DNA of 64,000 nucleotides from Stenotrophomonas sp. 364 (GCF_009832905.1 NZ_CP047135.1:3698001-3762000); one strand, 5' to 3'. Positions 16,567 to 29,752 are shown, numbered from the stretch's first letter. Made by a program: numbers and translations. Notes: generated by a model from the letters alone, not told the origin.

Positions 16567-16645
16567 CCGGGACGGCGCCGGCGGCCCTGCCCGCCGGCGC
16601 CGTGCTCCGGTACTCTCTGTCCTTCTCCCGGTGCCCTGTCGACGC

Positions 16646-17985
<1,340 letters not shown>

Positions 17986-17989
<4 letters not shown>

Positions 17990-19329
17990 CACGCCGCTCC
18001 TTCACCTTCCGGCTGTTCCTGCGCCTGCTGCCGGTGCTGGCGCTGGCCGCTGCCTTTCCCTGGTACCTGGCGTTCTGGCTGGACCATGGCTGGGCGGTCA
18101 GCGTGGTGTCGATCATCGTGTTGCTGTCGGTGATGTGGTTCAGCCTGCGCCGCGCCACCGCGCCGGTGCGGTCGCTGCTGCGCGCGTTGTCGGGCACCAC
18201 CAGCAGCTACCGCGACGGCGAATACAATTTCTCGGTGTACTGGCCGGGCAACGATGAACTGGGCGACCTGGTACAGGCGCATCGCGAACTCGGCGACGTG
18301 CTGCGCGAACAGCGCCAGGGGCTGGTGCAGCGGGAACTGCTGCTGGACACCATGGTGCAGAACACGCCGGTGTCGATGCTGCTGCTGGCCAACGGCGGTG
18401 ACGGCATCCAGCGCGTGGTGTTCTCCAACCTGGCCGCACGCAAGCTGCTGCACAACGGCTGGAAGCTGGAAGGCCAGCGCATGCAGGACGTACTGGAAAC
18501 CATGCCGGTGGAGCTGCGCGATGCCATCGTGCGCGGCGGCGACAGCCTGTTCGCGGTGCGCGAGGGCGACAGCGACGATGAAGAAGACGAGCAGGTGTAT
18601 CACCTGTCGCGGCGCAACTTCCACCTCAACGGCCGCCCGCACGACCTGCTGCTGATCCGCCTGCTCACCGCCGAGCTGCGCCGCCAGGAAGTGCAGACCT
18701 GGAAGAAGGTGATCCGGGTGATCAGCCACGAGCTCAACAACTCGCTGGCGCCGATCGCTTCGCTGGCCCATTCCGGCGGCGAACTGGTGCGGCGGGGCAA
18801 GACCGAGCGGCTGGAAGAGGTGTTCGCCACCATCGAGGAGCGTGCGCGCCACCTGGAGAGCTTCATCCGCGGCTATGCGCGTTTTGCCAAGCTGCCGCAG
18901 CCGCAGTTGCAGAACGTGCAGTGGATCCAGTTCCTGACCAGCCTGCAGCACCAGATTCCGTTCCGCATGCAGGGCGTCGGCGACGACCTGCACAGCCGGG
19001 TGGATATTGCCCAGCTCGGCCAGGCGCTGCTGAACCTGCTCAAGAACGCGCATGAAGCCGGCGGCGATGCCGAGCCACCCAATGACGATGTCGAGGTTCG
19101 CCTGACCCGCCTGCCGCAGTGGCTGCGCCTGGAGGTGCTTGACCGCGGCAAGGGCATGAACGAAGCCGTGCTGCAGAACGCGTTGATGCCGTTCTATTCG
19201 ACCAAGCGCAACGGCACCGGGTTGGGGCTGGCGCTTACCCGGGAAATCGTGGAAGCGCACGGCGGCCGGATTTCGCTGCAGAACCGCCGCGAAGGCGGGT
19301 TGTGCGTGGCGATTTTTTTGCCCGTTTGA
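17986..19329 (+). CDS. Membrane histidine kinase partner of the sigma-54 regulator
   Basis: A 447-residue kinase with two N-terminal membrane helices (about 12-31 and 37-53) separated by only a few residues, so there is almost no periplasmic sensor. A HAMP-like linker and a PAS-like region follow (about 115-225). The H-box is RVISHELNNSLAP with H248, and the HATPase domain has an N-box (LLNLLKNAHEAGG), DRGKGM and GTGLGLALTREIVEAHGG. The short periplasmic loop suggests it senses a signal within the membrane or through the neighbouring exporter, as in Bce/MacB-type detection modules; that is inference. It starts at ATG 17986, overlapping the regulator stop. Confidence 0.93.
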
Positions 19330-19333
19330 TCTC

Positions 19334-19436
19334 GTTGCCGGGCAGAGCCCGGCATTACGGGATCGGTGGGTTGCCGGGCAGAGCCCGGTGTTACGGGATC
19401 GGTGGGTTGCCGGGCAGAGCCCGGCGCTACGCCGGG
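19334..19436. repeat. Three direct 36-bp repeats carrying a REP-like palindrome
   Basis: Units start at 19334, 19370 and 19406, each opening GTTGCCGGGCAGAGCCCGG. The first two continue with TTACGGGATCGGTGG. The GCCGGGC-AGA-GCCCGGC hairpin is a SMAG core variant. The block fills the space between the kinase gene stop and the glmU stop (19438), so it probably forms both 3' ends. Confidence 0.92.
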
Positions 19437-19437
19437 C

Positions 19438-20802
19438 TTAGCGCTTGGTGGGGCGCTTCCAGCTGTCGATGGTTTCCTGGCGCGCGCGGGCCAGGGTCAG
19501 TTTGCCGTCGGGGGCGGTGCGGGTGATGACCGAGCCGGCGGCGATGGTGGCGCCTGCGCCGATCACCACCGGGGCCACCAGCGCGCTGTTGGAGCCGATG
19601 AAGGCGTTGTCGCCGATGGTGGTCTGCGATTTGTTCACCCCGTCGTAGTTGCAGGTGATGGTGCCCGCACCGATGTTGACCTTGGCCCCGATCACCGCAT
19701 CGCCCAAGTAGGTGAGGTGGTTGGCCTTGCTGCCCGGCCCCAGCGTGACCTTCTTGGTTTCCACGAAGTTGCCGACGTGGCTGCCGGCCGCCAGCACCGT
19801 GCCCGGGCGCAGGCGTGCGAACGGTCCGATGTCCGCCGCGCCTTCGCTGACCACGCCGTCCAGGTCGCAGTGCGCCTTGACCACGGTGCCGGCGGCCAGC
19901 GACACATCCTTGAGCCGGGTGAACGGCCCGATGCTCACGCCGTCGCCGAGTTCAACCCGGCCTTCCAGGATCACGTTGACGTCGATCTGCACATCGCGCC
20001 CCACGCTGACCGTGCCGCGGATGTCCAGGCGCGCCGGGTCCAGCACCCGCGCGCCCTGCGTGCACAGCGCCCGCACCGCGCGCAGCTGCCACGCGCGTTC
20101 CAGCTGTGCAAGCTGCCACGGGTCGTTGGCACCTTCGGCTTCCTGCGCGTCCTCGACGAACGCCATGTCGGCCGGGGTGTAATCATGCGCGGCGGCGGCA
20201 AACACGTCGGTCAGGTAGTACTCGCCCTGCGCGTTGGCATTGGACAGCTGCGACAACCAGGTGCGCAACGCCGTGGACTCGGCGGTGATGATGCCGGTGT
20301 TGATGGTGCGGATGGACAGCTGCTCGTCGCTGGCGTCCTTCTGCTCCACGATCGCCGCGACCCGACCCTCGGCATTGCGCACGATGCGACCGTAGCCGGT
20401 GGGGTTGGCCACTTCGGCCACCAGCACCGCCAGCCGGCCCGGCTGGGCCAGCAGGTGGCGCAGCGTGTCGGTGCGGATCATCGGCACGTCGCCATACAGC
20501 ACCAGCACCGTGGCCGCGTCAGGCACGTTGGGCATGGCCTGCTGCACCGCGTGACCGGTGCCCAGCTGTTCGCGCTGTTCGGCCCAGACCAGGTCGGTCT
20601 GGCTGGCGAATGCCGCGCGCACCGCATCGCCACCGTGGCCGTACACCACATGGATGGCCGCAGGCTGCAGCTCGCGGGCGGCATCGATCACATGGGCCAG
20701 CATCGGGCGGCCGGCAATCGGCTGCAGCACCTTGGGCAGGTCGGATTTCATGCGCTTGCCAGCGCCGGCGGCGAGGATGATGACGTGCAGGGCTTGGGTC
20801 AT
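19438..20802 (-). CDS. glmU: Bifunctional GlcNAc-1-P uridyltransferase / GlcN-1-P acetyltransferase
   Basis: Catalyses the last two steps to UDP-GlcNAc. The 454-residue protein has an N-terminal uridyltransferase domain with [17 protein letters not shown] (about 10-26) and LYGDVPMI. The C-terminal left-handed beta-helix contains hexapeptide repeats and the acetyltransferase segment ([29 protein letters not shown] region; [13 protein letters not shown]). Start ATG at 20802. In many Proteobacteria it lies next to glmS; here glmS is 8 kb away past an opposite-strand module. The TAA stop abuts the 36-bp repeats. Confidence 0.98.
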   Translation of the reverse strand: MTQALHVIILAAGAGKRMKSDLPKVLQPIAGRPMLAHVIDAARELQPAAIHVVYGHGGDAVRAAFASQTDLVWAEQREQLGTGHAVQQAMPNVPDAATVLVLYGDVPMIRTDTLRHLLAQPGRLAVLVAEVANPTGYGRIVRNAEGRVAAIVEQKDASDEQLSIRTINTGIITAESTALRTWLSQLSNANAQGEYYLTDVFAAAAHDYTPADMAFVEDAQEAEGANDPWQLAQLERAWQLRAVRALCTQGARVLDPARLDIRGTVSVGRDVQIDVNVILEGRVELGDGVSIGPFTRLKDVSLAAGTVVKAHCDLDGVVSEGAADIGPFARLRPGTVLAAGSHVGNFVETKKVTLGPGSKANHLTYLGDAVIGAKVNIGAGTITCNYDGVNKSQTTIGDNAFIGSNSALVAPVVIGAGATIAAGSVITRTAPDGKLTLARARQETIDSWKRPTKR

Positions 20803-20888
20803 GGGGCAACGTGTGTGGGCGGTAGTGGCTGCGATTCTAGAACGCAGACAGTTAACATGCTGCGTTTCCGCACCGGTATTACCTTCCT

Positions 20889-21272
20889 GTGAGCCTGATC
20901 CGCCAAGGCAGCCGCTTCCTCCTCATCGGCCTGGTGCAGCTGGTCGTGGACTGGGCGGTGTTCGTCGGTGCCACGGCACTGGGCGTGCCGACCGTGCCCG
21001 CCAACGTGCTGGGCCGGGTGTGCGGGATGCTGCTGGGGTTCTGGCTCAACGGGCGCTACACCTTTGCCGCCGAAGGCGACCACCGCCTCGGCTGGGCGCG
21101 TTTCGCGCGGTTCCTGGCGCTGTGGCTGCTGTTGACCGCCGTCAGTACGCTGCTGGTGAGCACGGCAGCACAGCAGCTTGGCCTGGCCTATGCCTGGCTG
21201 GCCAAGCCGGTCGTCGAAGGCGGTCTGGCCGCTGTGTCGTTCCTGCTGATGCGGCGCTTCGTCTATCGCTGA
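20889..21272 (+). CDS. GtrA-like four-helix membrane protein
   Basis: A 127-residue protein with four predicted membrane helices (about 9-30, 37-54, 73-95 and 100-120) and positively charged ends. It resembles GtrA-family proteins ([46 protein letters not shown]), implicated in moving undecaprenyl-phosphate-linked sugars across the inner membrane. No glycosyltransferase partner (GtrB) is adjacent. Start GTG at 20889, divergent from glmU, with about 86 bp between the start codons. Confidence 0.85.
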   Translation: MSLIRQGSRFLLIGLVQLVVDWAVFVGATALGVPTVPANVLGRVCGMLLGFWLNGRYTFAAEGDHRLGWARFARFLALWLLLTAVSTLLVSTAAQQLGLAYAWLAKPVVEGGLAAVSFLLMRRFVYR

Positions 21273-21288
21273 GCGGCCGTCGCACAAA

Positions 21289-21311
21289 CCGGGCACCGGT
21301 GCGGTGCCCGG
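21289..21311. terminator. Hairpin between convergent gtrA-like and lipoprotein genes
   Basis: CCGGGCACC-GGTGC-GGTGCCCGG, a perfect 9-bp stem, lies 16 bp after the GtrA-like stop and 12 bp from the end of the convergent lipoprotein gene. It has no long T-tract but could serve both transcripts. Confidence 0.5.
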
Positions 21312-21322
21312 CCGGGATTACC

Positions 21323-21682
21323 TTATTCGCACTTCAGCGCGCTGACCACCTGGGCGAACTGGTCGTTGGCCTGCTTGCAGCCGGCTTCCAGCGCGGTCTT
21401 GTCCTGCATGGTGGCCCACTGGGCCTTGGCCTGGTCCACGCCTTGCTGGAAGGCGGCGGCCGTCTGCGGGTTGGACTTGTCGAAGCAGGCCTTGGCGCGG
21501 GTCAGGTAGGCCTCGCAGGCCTGCGGCAGGCCCGCGCCGATGCCGGCAGCGGCTGCCGGCGTAGCGGTGGTCGGTGCAGCCGCCGCCGGGGTCGGGGTGG
21601 CCGGCGCGGCAGTGTCGTCCTTCTTGCCACACGCCACCAGGCCGGTGAGGGCCACCGCGAGAATCAATGCGTTCTTGAACAT
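21323..21682 (-). CDS. Small lipoprotein with conserved-looking cysteines
   Basis: A 119-residue lipoprotein with signal MFKNALILAVALTGLVAC and lipobox cysteine at about 18. An Ala/Pro/Thr-rich linker (about 25-48) leads to a compact helical domain containing four cysteines (in PQACEAY, KACFDK, AGCKQ and LKCE) that could form two disulfides. It resembles small DUF5339-like lipoproteins but the assignment is not firm. ATG at 21682 has AAGGA 6 nt upstream; the ATG two codons earlier directly abuts it. Function unknown. Confidence 0.75.
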   Translation of the reverse strand: MFKNALILAVALTGLVACGKKDDTAAPATPTPAAAAPTTATPAAAAGIGAGLPQACEAYLTRAKACFDKSNPQTAAAFQQGVDQAKAQWATMQDKTALEAGCKQANDQFAQVVSALKCE

Positions 21683-21781
21683 GGTCATTCCTTGATTGAA
21701 CGGTCAGGGGTTTCGAATGCCTGCATGACAGTCTCCGGCCGCGCACATCCGGGTGCATGTCGGGCAGGTGCACTTCTAGCA

Positions 21782-22402
21782 TCAATGCCCGGCGGCGTCA
21801 TTCTGCGCCGCACCGGGTACGCCTCCGGCTGGCACCCCGTCGTGCGGGCAGAAGCCCAGCGTGGCCCGCACCAGGGCAATGCGCGTAGCGTCATCCAGCG
21901 GCGCGCCCGGCGTGCCCTGCCGGGCGATGGCCCGCGCCAGCTGGCGCGGGCAGTCGGGGGCGGCCCGCACATCGTCCAATTGCGCCCACTGCGAGAGCAG
22001 GCGCTCATCGAGGGTATCGATGCGTTCGCGGATGGCGTCCAGCGATGGCGGCGGCGAGGGCGTTCTGCCGAGCAGGAAACGCTGGAAATCAGCGTGCTGC
22101 AGCAGCTTGTTGGCCTCGATCAGCTGGCGATAGGTGTGCACCACCGCGTCCGGGTCCACTCCCCGCTGCACGGCGCGGTCGCGCTTTTCGGCGAGCACGG
22201 CGGCCTCGCGCTGCGGGTCTTCGATCGGGCGTCCGGCAACAAACTTGTAGGCCGCCACGTCGTGGGCCATCGCGTTGCGCGCCGCCACCCGTTGGACCCA
22301 CACGCCCAAGCTGTCCAAAGGCGCGAGAGCGGCTACGCGGGCAGGCAGCAGCAGGCTGCAAAGGACCGCAATGACCAGGGCGGGGCGCGCAGGATTCATC
22401 AT
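21782..22402 (-). CDS. Periplasmic gamma-class chorismate mutase (AroQ-gamma)
   Basis: A 206-residue protein with a signal peptide (about 1-28, PARVAALA). The domain resembles secreted AroQ-gamma chorismate mutases such as M. tuberculosis Rv1885c: RNAMAHDVAAYKFVAGRPIEDPQRE, then RGVDPDAVVHTYRQLIEANKLLQHADFQRFL. The reaction is chorismate to prephenate, here outside the cytoplasm. Starting Met is one of two ATGs (22402/22399), since upstream frame text is GC-rich out-of-family sequence. It lies between the atp operon and glmU. Secreted chorismate mutases are often seen in host-associated bacteria but their role is not settled. Confidence 0.88.
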   Translation of the reverse strand: MMNPARPALVIAVLCSLLLPARVAALAPLDSLGVWVQRVAARNAMAHDVAAYKFVAGRPIEDPQREAAVLAEKRDRAVQRGVDPDAVVHTYRQLIEANKLLQHADFQRFLLGRTPSPPPSLDAIRERIDTLDERLLSQWAQLDDVRAAPDCPRQLARAIARQGTPGAPLDDATRIALVRATLGFCPHDGVPAGGVPGAAQNDAAGH

Positions 22403-22511
22403 CAGGACTCGGGCAACGGATGCCGCCGATTCTGCCCGCCCTGCCCGCGCGGGGACGCCGGGTCGATCACAGTCCCGACCATCGCCCTCCAGGGTGGCCC
22501 AGATACGACAA

Positions 22512-22530
22512 CGCCGGCACAAGGCCGGCG
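22512..22530 (-). terminator. Hairpin downstream of atpC
   Basis: CGCCGGC-CTTGT-GCCGGCG on the minus strand, 27 bp after the atpC stop, followed by a weak TTGT. Plausible end of the atp transcript. Confidence 0.45.
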
Positions 22531-22556
22531 CGGTCGAACAACAGCAGGCGGGCCGC

Positions 22557-22979
22557 TCAGTGCTTGAGCGTCTTGCGCAGGCGCTCCAGCGCCTGCAGCT
22601 GGACCACCGCTTCGGCCAGCTTCTGCTGGGCTTCGGCGACGTCCATGGCTTCGCCACGGTTGGCCAGCACGCGTTCGGCTTCTTCCTTGGCCTTGCGCAC
22701 CGACGCTTCGTCGATGTCCTGGGCACGGATCGCGGTGTCGGCCAGCACGGTCACCACCTGCGGCTGCACCTCGAGGATGCCGCCGGAAATGGCGAAGTCG
22801 AGCTGCTCGCCGTTCGGCGTGGTCACCACCACCTTGCCCGGCTTCAGGCGGGTGATCAGCGGGGCATGCTTGGGCGCGATGCCCAGCTCGCCCAGCTCGC
22901 CGGTGGCCACGACCAGGGTCGCTTCACCACGGAAGATTTCCTGCTCGGCGCTGACGATGTCGCAACGGATGGTGCTCAT
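22557..22979 (-). CDS. atpC: F1Fo ATP synthase epsilon subunit
   Basis: A 140-residue subunit of the F1 central stalk. The N-terminal beta-sandwich ([40 protein letters not shown]) is followed by a C-terminal helical hairpin that can inhibit ATP hydrolysis. ATG at 22979 gives the family length and a good ribosome binding site (GAGAG); the longer frame to 23048 is rejected. It is the last gene of the atp operon. Confidence 0.97.
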   Translation of the reverse strand: MSTIRCDIVSAEQEIFRGEATLVVATGELGELGIAPKHAPLITRLKPGKVVVTTPNGEQLDFAISGGILEVQPQVVTVLADTAIRAQDIDEASVRKAKEEAERVLANRGEAMDVAEAQQKLAEAVVQLQALERLRKTLKH

Positions 22980-23091
22980 GTAACTCTCTTCGCTAGGGGG
23001 CGGGTGTGACCCACCGCAGGGATTCCGCAGCGGTGGGCAGATGCCCACCCCGTGTCACGGTCGGGACGGGCGTGTGCCCGTCCCCGCCGCA

Positions 23092-24510
<1,419 letters not shown>

Positions 24511-24535
24511 CTAATGTGTGCTTTGACTGTGCGCG

Positions 24536-25399
24536 TCAGACTGCTGCCGCGCCGCCGACGATTTCGGAAATTTCCTGGGTGATCGCTGCCTGGCGGGCCT
24601 TGTTGTAGACCAGCTGCAGGGTTCCGATCAGCTTGTTCGCGTTGTCGCTTGCCGACTTCATCGCGACCATGCGGGCTGCATGCTCGGACGCGACGTTTTC
24701 CAGAACCGCCTGGTACACCAGCGACTCGACGTAACGCGTCATCACGTGCTCCAGCACGGTCGCGGCGTCGGGTTCGTACAGGTAGTCCCAGTCGTGGTGC
24801 GCGACCTGCTTCTCAGCGGCCGGCAACGGCAGCAGCTGGTCGAAGCTGGCCTTCTGCGTCATCGTGTTGATGAAGCGGTTGTAGACCAGGTACACGCGGT
24901 CGACCTTGCCTTCGGTGAAGGCATCGAGCATGACCTTGATCACGCCGATCAGCTGTTCCAGGTGCGGCACGTCGCCCATGTGGGTGACGCTGCCCACCAT
25001 GTTGACCTTGATGCGGCGGAAGAAGGTCGAGGCCTTCTGGCCCACCGTCACCACGTCGATCTCGGCACCCTTGTCCTGGTACTGGCGGACTTCGCCCAGC
25101 ATCTTGCGGAACAGGTTGTTGTTCAGGCCGCCGGCCAGGCCGCGGTCGGAGGAGATCACGATGTAACCGACCCGCTTGACCTCGTCGCGCTGGACCAGGA
25201 ACGGATGCTGGTAATCGGTGCTGGCCTGGGCCAGGTGACCGATCACCTGCTTCATCGCCTGCGCATACGGACGCGACGTCTTCATCCGCTCCTGCGCCTT
25301 GCGGATTTTGGAGGCCGAGACCATTTCGAGCGCACGCGTCACCTTGCGGGTGTTCTGCACGCTCTTGATCTTGGTTTTGATTTCGCGTCCGCTTGCCAT
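24536..25399 (-). CDS. atpG: F1Fo ATP synthase gamma subunit
   Basis: The 287-residue rotor shaft of F1 (same length as E. coli). It starts [27 protein letters not shown] and ends with the conserved [22 protein letters not shown] helix. The central part includes ITSDRGLCGGLN-like text (here [14 protein letters not shown]). The start is set at 25399 with GGAAGAAGAG upstream, discarding 13 extra in-frame residues. Confidence 0.98.
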   Translation of the reverse strand: MASGREIKTKIKSVQNTRKVTRALEMVSASKIRKAQERMKTSRPYAQAMKQVIGHLAQASTDYQHPFLVQRDEVKRVGYIVISSDRGLAGGLNNNLFRKMLGEVRQYQDKGAEIDVVTVGQKASTFFRRIKVNMVGSVTHMGDVPHLEQLIGVIKVMLDAFTEGKVDRVYLVYNRFINTMTQKASFDQLLPLPAAEKQVAHHDWDYLYEPDAATVLEHVMTRYVESLVYQAVLENVASEHAARMVAMKSASDNANKLIGTLQLVYNKARQAAITQEISEIVGGAAAV

Positions 25400-25481
25400 C
25401 TCTTCTTCCCGTATAGCGGGGCTCTGCCCCGCTGCCATTCAACGGTGAAGCGAGGCCGTCAGGCCCCGCCCCACATGCGGC

Positions 25482-27029
25482 TTACCAGCTGCCGGTGGTC
25501 TTGAACTCGGCGATGCCCTTCTTGAAGGCCGCTTCGATGTCGTTGTCCCAACCGCCGGTGGCGTTGATCTTGCTGATCAGCTCGCCCTGGGTGTTGGCGA
25601 AGTGGGCGTGCAGGCCCTCTTCCAGCGCCAGCAGCTTGTTGACCGGCACGTCGTCGAGGTAACCCTCGTTGACGGCGTAGATGGTCAGCGCCTGGTTGGC
25701 GATCGACATCGGGGCGTACTGCTTCTGCTTCATCAGCTCGGTGACGCGCTGACCGCGCTCAAGCTGCTTGCGGGTGGCTTCGTCCAGGTCCGAGGCGAAC
25801 TGCGCGAACGCAGCCAGCTCGCGGTACTGGGCCAGCGAGATACGGATGCCGCCGGACAGCTTCTTGATGATCTTGGTCTGGGCCGCACCACCGACGCGCG
25901 ACACCGAGATACCGGCGTTCACGGCCGGGCGGATGCCCGAGTTGAACAGATCGGTTTCCAGGAAGATCTGGCCGTCGGTGATCGAGATCACGTTGGTCGG
26001 CACGAACGCCGAGACGTCACCGGCCTGGGTTTCGATGATCGGCAGCGCGGTGAGCGAGCCGGTCTTGCCCTTGACGGCGCCGTTGGTGAACTTCTCCACG
26101 TATTCTTCGGACACGCGGGCAGCGCGCTCGAGCAGGCGGGAGTGCAGATAGAACACGTCACCCGGGTAGGCTTCGCGGCCCGGCGGACGCTTCAGCAGCA
26201 GCGAGATCTGGCGGTAGGCCACGGCCTGCTTGGACAGATCGTCGTACACGATCAGCGCGTCTTCGCCGCGGTCCATGAAGTACTCACCCATGGTGCAGCC
26301 CGAGTAGGCGCTGATGTACTGCATCGCGGCCGATTCGGACGCGGTGGCAGCCACCACCACGGTGTGCGCCAGGGCGCCGTTCTCTTCCAGCTTGCGCACG
26401 ATGTTGGCCACGGTCGAGGCCTTCTGGCCGATCGCGACGTACACGCACTTGATGCCGGTGCTCTTCTGGTTGATCACCGCATCGATGGCCAGGGCGGTCT
26501 TGCCGGTCTGGCGGTCACCGATGACCAGCTCGCGCTGGCCGCGGCCGATCGGGATCATGGAGTCGACCGACTTGTAACCGGTCTGCACCGGCTGGTCGAC
26601 CGACTTGCGCCAGATCACGCCCGGGGCAACGCGCTCCACCGGCGCGGTGGCCTGTGCAGCGATCGGGCCCTTGCCGTCGATCGGCTCGCCCAGCGCGTTG
26701 ACCACGCGGCCGAGCATTTCGGGACCCACCGGCACTTCCAGGATGCGACCGGTGGTCTTGGCGACGTCGCCTTCGCGCAGGTGCTCATAGCCACCCAGGA
26801 CCACGGCGCCGACCGAGTCGCGCTCCAGGTTCAGGGCCAGGGCGAAGGTGTTGTTCGGCAGTTCGATCATTTCGCCCTGCATCACGTCGGCCAGACCGAA
26901 GATGCGCACGATGCCGTCGGACACGCTGGTCACGGTGCCTTCGTTGCGCGATTCCGCGGCCAGCTTGACCTTCTCGATGCGGTTCTTGATCAGTTCGCTG
27001 ATTTCGGAGGGGTTGAGCGTGGTTGCCAT
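25482..27029 (-). CDS. atpA: F1Fo ATP synthase alpha subunit
   Basis: The 515-residue non-catalytic nucleotide-binding subunit of F1. It has Walker [14 protein letters not shown] (about 170-182), [19 protein letters not shown] text (here [15 protein letters not shown]) and the alpha-beta signature [16 protein letters not shown] at 27029 ([14 protein letters not shown]) fits family length; two extra upstream codons are ignored. Confidence 0.99.
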   Translation of the reverse strand: MATTLNPSEISELIKNRIEKVKLAAESRNEGTVTSVSDGIVRIFGLADVMQGEMIELPNNTFALALNLERDSVGAVVLGGYEHLREGDVAKTTGRILEVPVGPEMLGRVVNALGEPIDGKGPIAAQATAPVERVAPGVIWRKSVDQPVQTGYKSVDSMIPIGRGQRELVIGDRQTGKTALAIDAVINQKSTGIKCVYVAIGQKASTVANIVRKLEENGALAHTVVVAATASESAAMQYISAYSGCTMGEYFMDRGEDALIVYDDLSKQAVAYRQISLLLKRPPGREAYPGDVFYLHSRLLERAARVSEEYVEKFTNGAVKGKTGSLTALPIIETQAGDVSAFVPTNVISITDGQIFLETDLFNSGIRPAVNAGISVSRVGGAAQTKIIKKLSGGIRISLAQYRELAAFAQFASDLDEATRKQLERGQRVTELMKQKQYAPMSIANQALTIYAVNEGYLDDVPVNKLLALEEGLHAHFANTQGELISKINATGGWDNDIEAAFKKGIAEFKTTGSW

Positions 27030-27073
27030 CGTCAAGTCCTAGTGCCGGCGATCACGCCGGACGTTAAATGAAT

Positions 27074-27601
27074 TCAGTTAGCGAGCGCGGTCTGCAGGCG
27101 CGACAGCTTGCCCTTGAGCGAGCCATCGATGACCACGTCGCCGGCGTCGATGACGGCACCGCCGATCAACGAAGCATCGACTGCGGTCGAGACGTCCACT
27201 TCACGGCCGAAGCGCTTGCGCAGCGCGGCCTTGATGGCGTCCAGTTCAGCGGCGGACAGTTCCGTGGCCGAGGTCACGGTGGCCTTGACCACGTGTTCGG
27301 CGTCGGCGCGCAGCTGGTCGTACATGCCGGCGATTTCCGGCAGCAGCGGCAGACGGTGCGCTTCGGCCAGGATGGCCAGGAAGCGACCGAAGGTCTCGCT
27401 GGACGATTCCGGCACCAGCAACGCGACGGCATCGCCGCGGTCCAGTTCCGGGTTCGACAGCAAGGCCGCCACGCGTGGGTCGGCGGCTACATGGGCGGAA
27501 AACGCAAGCGCGTCCGACCACGGCGCGAACGTGCCTTCGTCGCGCGCGGTCGCGAACGCGGCGCGGGCATACGGGCGTGCAAGCGTGAGGGCCTGGCTCA
27601 T
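27074..27601 (-). CDS. atpH: F1Fo ATP synthase delta subunit
   Basis: A 175-residue peripheral-stalk subunit joining F1 to the b dimer. The N-terminus (LTLARPYARAAFATA) is typical of delta/OSCP, and the C-terminus carries VDASLIGGAVIDAGDVVIDGSLKGKLSRL. It starts 3 bp after the atpF stop. Confidence 0.97.
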   Translation of the reverse strand: MSQALTLARPYARAAFATARDEGTFAPWSDALAFSAHVAADPRVAALLSNPELDRGDAVALLVPESSSETFGRFLAILAEAHRLPLLPEIAGMYDQLRADAEHVVKATVTSATELSAAELDAIKAALRKRFGREVDVSTAVDASLIGGAVIDAGDVVIDGSLKGKLSRLQTALAN

Positions 27602-27604
27602 CGA

Positions 27605-28075
27605 TCAGATCTCCGATGCCAGCTCGTCGAGCAGCGCCTTGTGGGCGTTGGCGTCGATTTCGCGCTTGAGCAGCTTTTCGGCACCGCTCACGGCCAGGGC
27701 GGACACCTGCTTGCGCAGGTCTTCACGGGCACGGTTGGCGGCAGCCTCGATTTCAGCGTGGGCCAGGTCTTTCTGGCGGTTCGCTTCGGCGATGGCTTCA
27801 TTCTTGGCGGCTTCAACGATCTGGTTGGCGCGCGCGTGGGCCTGGTCGATGATCTCGTTGGCCTTGCCGCGTGCATCCTTCAGTGCTTCGTTGACCTTTT
27901 CCTGCGCCTGGGCCAGATCCTTCTGGCTGCGGTCGGCAGCGGCGAGGCCTTCAGCGATCTTCTGCTGGCGCTCTTCGATGGCATTCATCAACGGCGGCCA
28001 GATCTTGGTCGCGATGATCCAGATCAGACCGGCGAACGCCAGTGCCTGGGCAACGAGGGTAAAACCGATTTCCAT
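27605..28075 (-). CDS. atpF: F1Fo ATP synthase b subunit
   Basis: A 156-residue protein (as in E. coli) with one N-terminal membrane helix (about 6-27) and a long Ala/Glu/Lys-rich right-handed coiled coil. It forms the peripheral stator stalk as a dimer and anchors delta and F1 to subunit a. Confidence 0.97.
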   Translation of the reverse strand: MEIGFTLVAQALAFAGLIWIIATKIWPPLMNAIEERQQKIAEGLAAADRSQKDLAQAQEKVNEALKDARGKANEIIDQAHARANQIVEAAKNEAIAEANRQKDLAHAEIEAAANRAREDLRKQVSALAVSGAEKLLKREIDANAHKALLDELASEI

Positions 28076-28187
28076 GGGGTTCGCTCAATCTGGGGTGATG
28101 GGGTGGTTGCGCCGCCCGAGGCGGCGCAGCCTTTCCTTCATCCGCGATCAGGCGCACGCGGCGCCTGATCGTTTCGCTTTCGCTGGA

Positions 28188-28490
28188 TCAGCCTGCAACA
28201 GCCGGCAGACGGGCAACGAACTCGCCGATGGTCGGGTTGGCGAAGGCCAACAGCAGGCCGACGGCGACCGAGATGATGAACGCGGCGTCGATCAGGCCGG
28301 CGGTGATGAACATGCGGACCTGCAGGACCGGAATCAGTTCCGGCTGGCGGGCAGCCGATTCCAGGAACTTACCGGACATGATGGCCAGACCGAGACCGGC
28401 ACCCAGCGCGGCCAGGCCGATCATGATGCCGACGGCGAGGACGGTGGAGCTCTGGACTTGGGCGAGGTTGGTCAGGACGGCGAGGTACAT
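28188..28490 (-). CDS. atpE: F1Fo ATP synthase c subunit
   Basis: A 100-residue two-helix proteolipid of the rotor ring. The glycine-rich first helix ([20 protein letters not shown]), the polar loop ARQPEL and the second helix with the proton-binding carboxylate D68 (TAGLIDAAF) are all present. It is longer than E. coli AtpE (79) because of extended ends, as in other Xanthomonadaceae as far as I recall. Confidence 0.97.
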   Translation of the reverse strand: MYLAVLTNLAQVQSSTVLAVGIMIGLAALGAGLGLAIMSGKFLESAARQPELIPVLQVRMFITAGLIDAAFIISVAVGLLLAFANPTIGEFVARLPAVAG

Positions 28491-28557
28491 GGTTTTCTCC
28501 TGGAACTTTGAATAGCTAAGGGTTTAGAAACAAACGGATGAAGGGTGAAACGGAAAC

Positions 28558-29352
28558 TCAGTGAGCGTCTTCCGACAGGCTCAGGTACACGATGGACAAC
28601 ATCATGAAGATGAAGGCCTGCAGCGGAATCACCAGCAGATGGAACAGCATCCAGCCCAGGCCGAATGCACCGCCTGCGATGGCGCCGGCGATACCCGCGC
28701 TGCCCAGCACCCAGATCAGCAGGAAGACGATTTCGCCGCCGAACATGTTGCCGAACAGTCGCATCGCCAGCGAGATCGGCTTGCTGAGCCACTCGACGAT
28801 GTTGAGGATCAGGTTGAACGGCATCATCCACTTGCCGAACGGTGCGGTCAGGAACTCCTTGGTGAAGCCACCAATGCCCTTGGCACGCAGCGCGAAGAAC
28901 AGCATCAGGAAGAACACGCTGATCGACATGCCCAGGGTGGCATTGACGTCGGCGGTGGGGACCGGCTTCCAGTACGGCACGCCGAGGGCTTCCAGCGGCA
29001 GGGCGATGAAGTCGGCCGGGATCATCTTGATGAGGTTCATCAGGAGGATCCAGAAGAAGATCGTGATGGCGATCGGGGTCACCAGCTTGCTGGTGCCGTG
29101 GTAGGTGTCCTTGGCCTGGCGGTCAACGAACTCCAGGCAGATCTCCACGAACGCCTGCCACTTGCCCGGCACGCCGGCGGTGGCCTTGCGGGTTGCCATC
29201 CAGAAGCCGAACACCATCAACAGGCCCATCAGGACCGAAGTCACGATGGTGTCGACGTGGATCGCCCAGAAACCACCTTCCTGCATATGGAACGTCAGGT
29301 TGTGCAGGTGATGTTGGATGTAGGAGGTGGGTGTCAGCGCCTCGCCTGCCAT
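28558..29352 (-). CDS. atpB: F1Fo ATP synthase a subunit
   Basis: The 264-residue stator subunit that forms the proton half-channels. Five to six membrane helices are visible. The essential arginine lies in the helix with SLAMRLFGNMFGGE (about 195-208), next to LLIWVLGSAGIAGAIAGG. It lies between atpI and atpE in the usual operon order. Confidence 0.97.
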   Translation of the reverse strand: MAGEALTPTSYIQHHLHNLTFHMQEGGFWAIHVDTIVTSVLMGLLMVFGFWMATRKATAGVPGKWQAFVEICLEFVDRQAKDTYHGTSKLVTPIAITIFFWILLMNLIKMIPADFIALPLEALGVPYWKPVPTADVNATLGMSISVFFLMLFFALRAKGIGGFTKEFLTAPFGKWMMPFNLILNIVEWLSKPISLAMRLFGNMFGGEIVFLLIWVLGSAGIAGAIAGGAFGLGWMLFHLLVIPLQAFIFMMLSIVYLSLSEDAH

Positions 29353-29383
29353 GTGTCCGGAACCTTGAGTTAAATAAAGAGGA

Positions 29384-29752
29384 TCAGCGCCTGGCCAGAG
29401 CCAGGACCTGGAACATCAACCCGACGGCGATACCGGCCAGCAGCGCCAATGCAGGCAGCTTGAAGACCAGGAACCCCACCATCAGGACACCGAAAACGAG
29501 TACCCACTTTGCCACCACGGCCAGGATCAGGCGGGTCATCGCCGATCCAGCCGCCTGCACCCCGCCACCCAGCGCCATGCGCGCCGCGACCCAGCCACCG
29601 GCCGACACCGCCACACCCGATGCCAGCGCCCCCAGGGCGTACATCGTCCCTGCCAGCAGCAGGAAGGCCAGAGCCAGGACAGCCACTGCAGCCAGCGGGT
29701 AAACCGCTGCGCGCAGCATCAGTCGCCGACCCGAATCAACGGAGTTCAGCAC
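29384..29752 (-). CDS. atpI: ATP synthase subunit I
   Basis: A 122-residue protein with four membrane helices, the first gene of the atp operon. AtpI assists c-ring assembly or magnesium supply and is poorly conserved, so identity rests mainly on position, length and topology. GTG at 29752 is chosen (AGGA 6-7 nt upstream; protein begins MLNSVDSGRRLM). A longer version from 29800 exists but its extra 16 residues lie near the transcription start expected from the promoter at 29822. Confidence 0.85.
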   Translation of the reverse strand: MLNSVDSGRRLMLRAAVYPLAAVAVLALAFLLLAGTMYALGALASGVAVSAGGWVAARMALGGGVQAAGSAMTRLILAVVAKWVLVFGVLMVGFLVFKLPALALLAGIAVGLMFQVLALARR

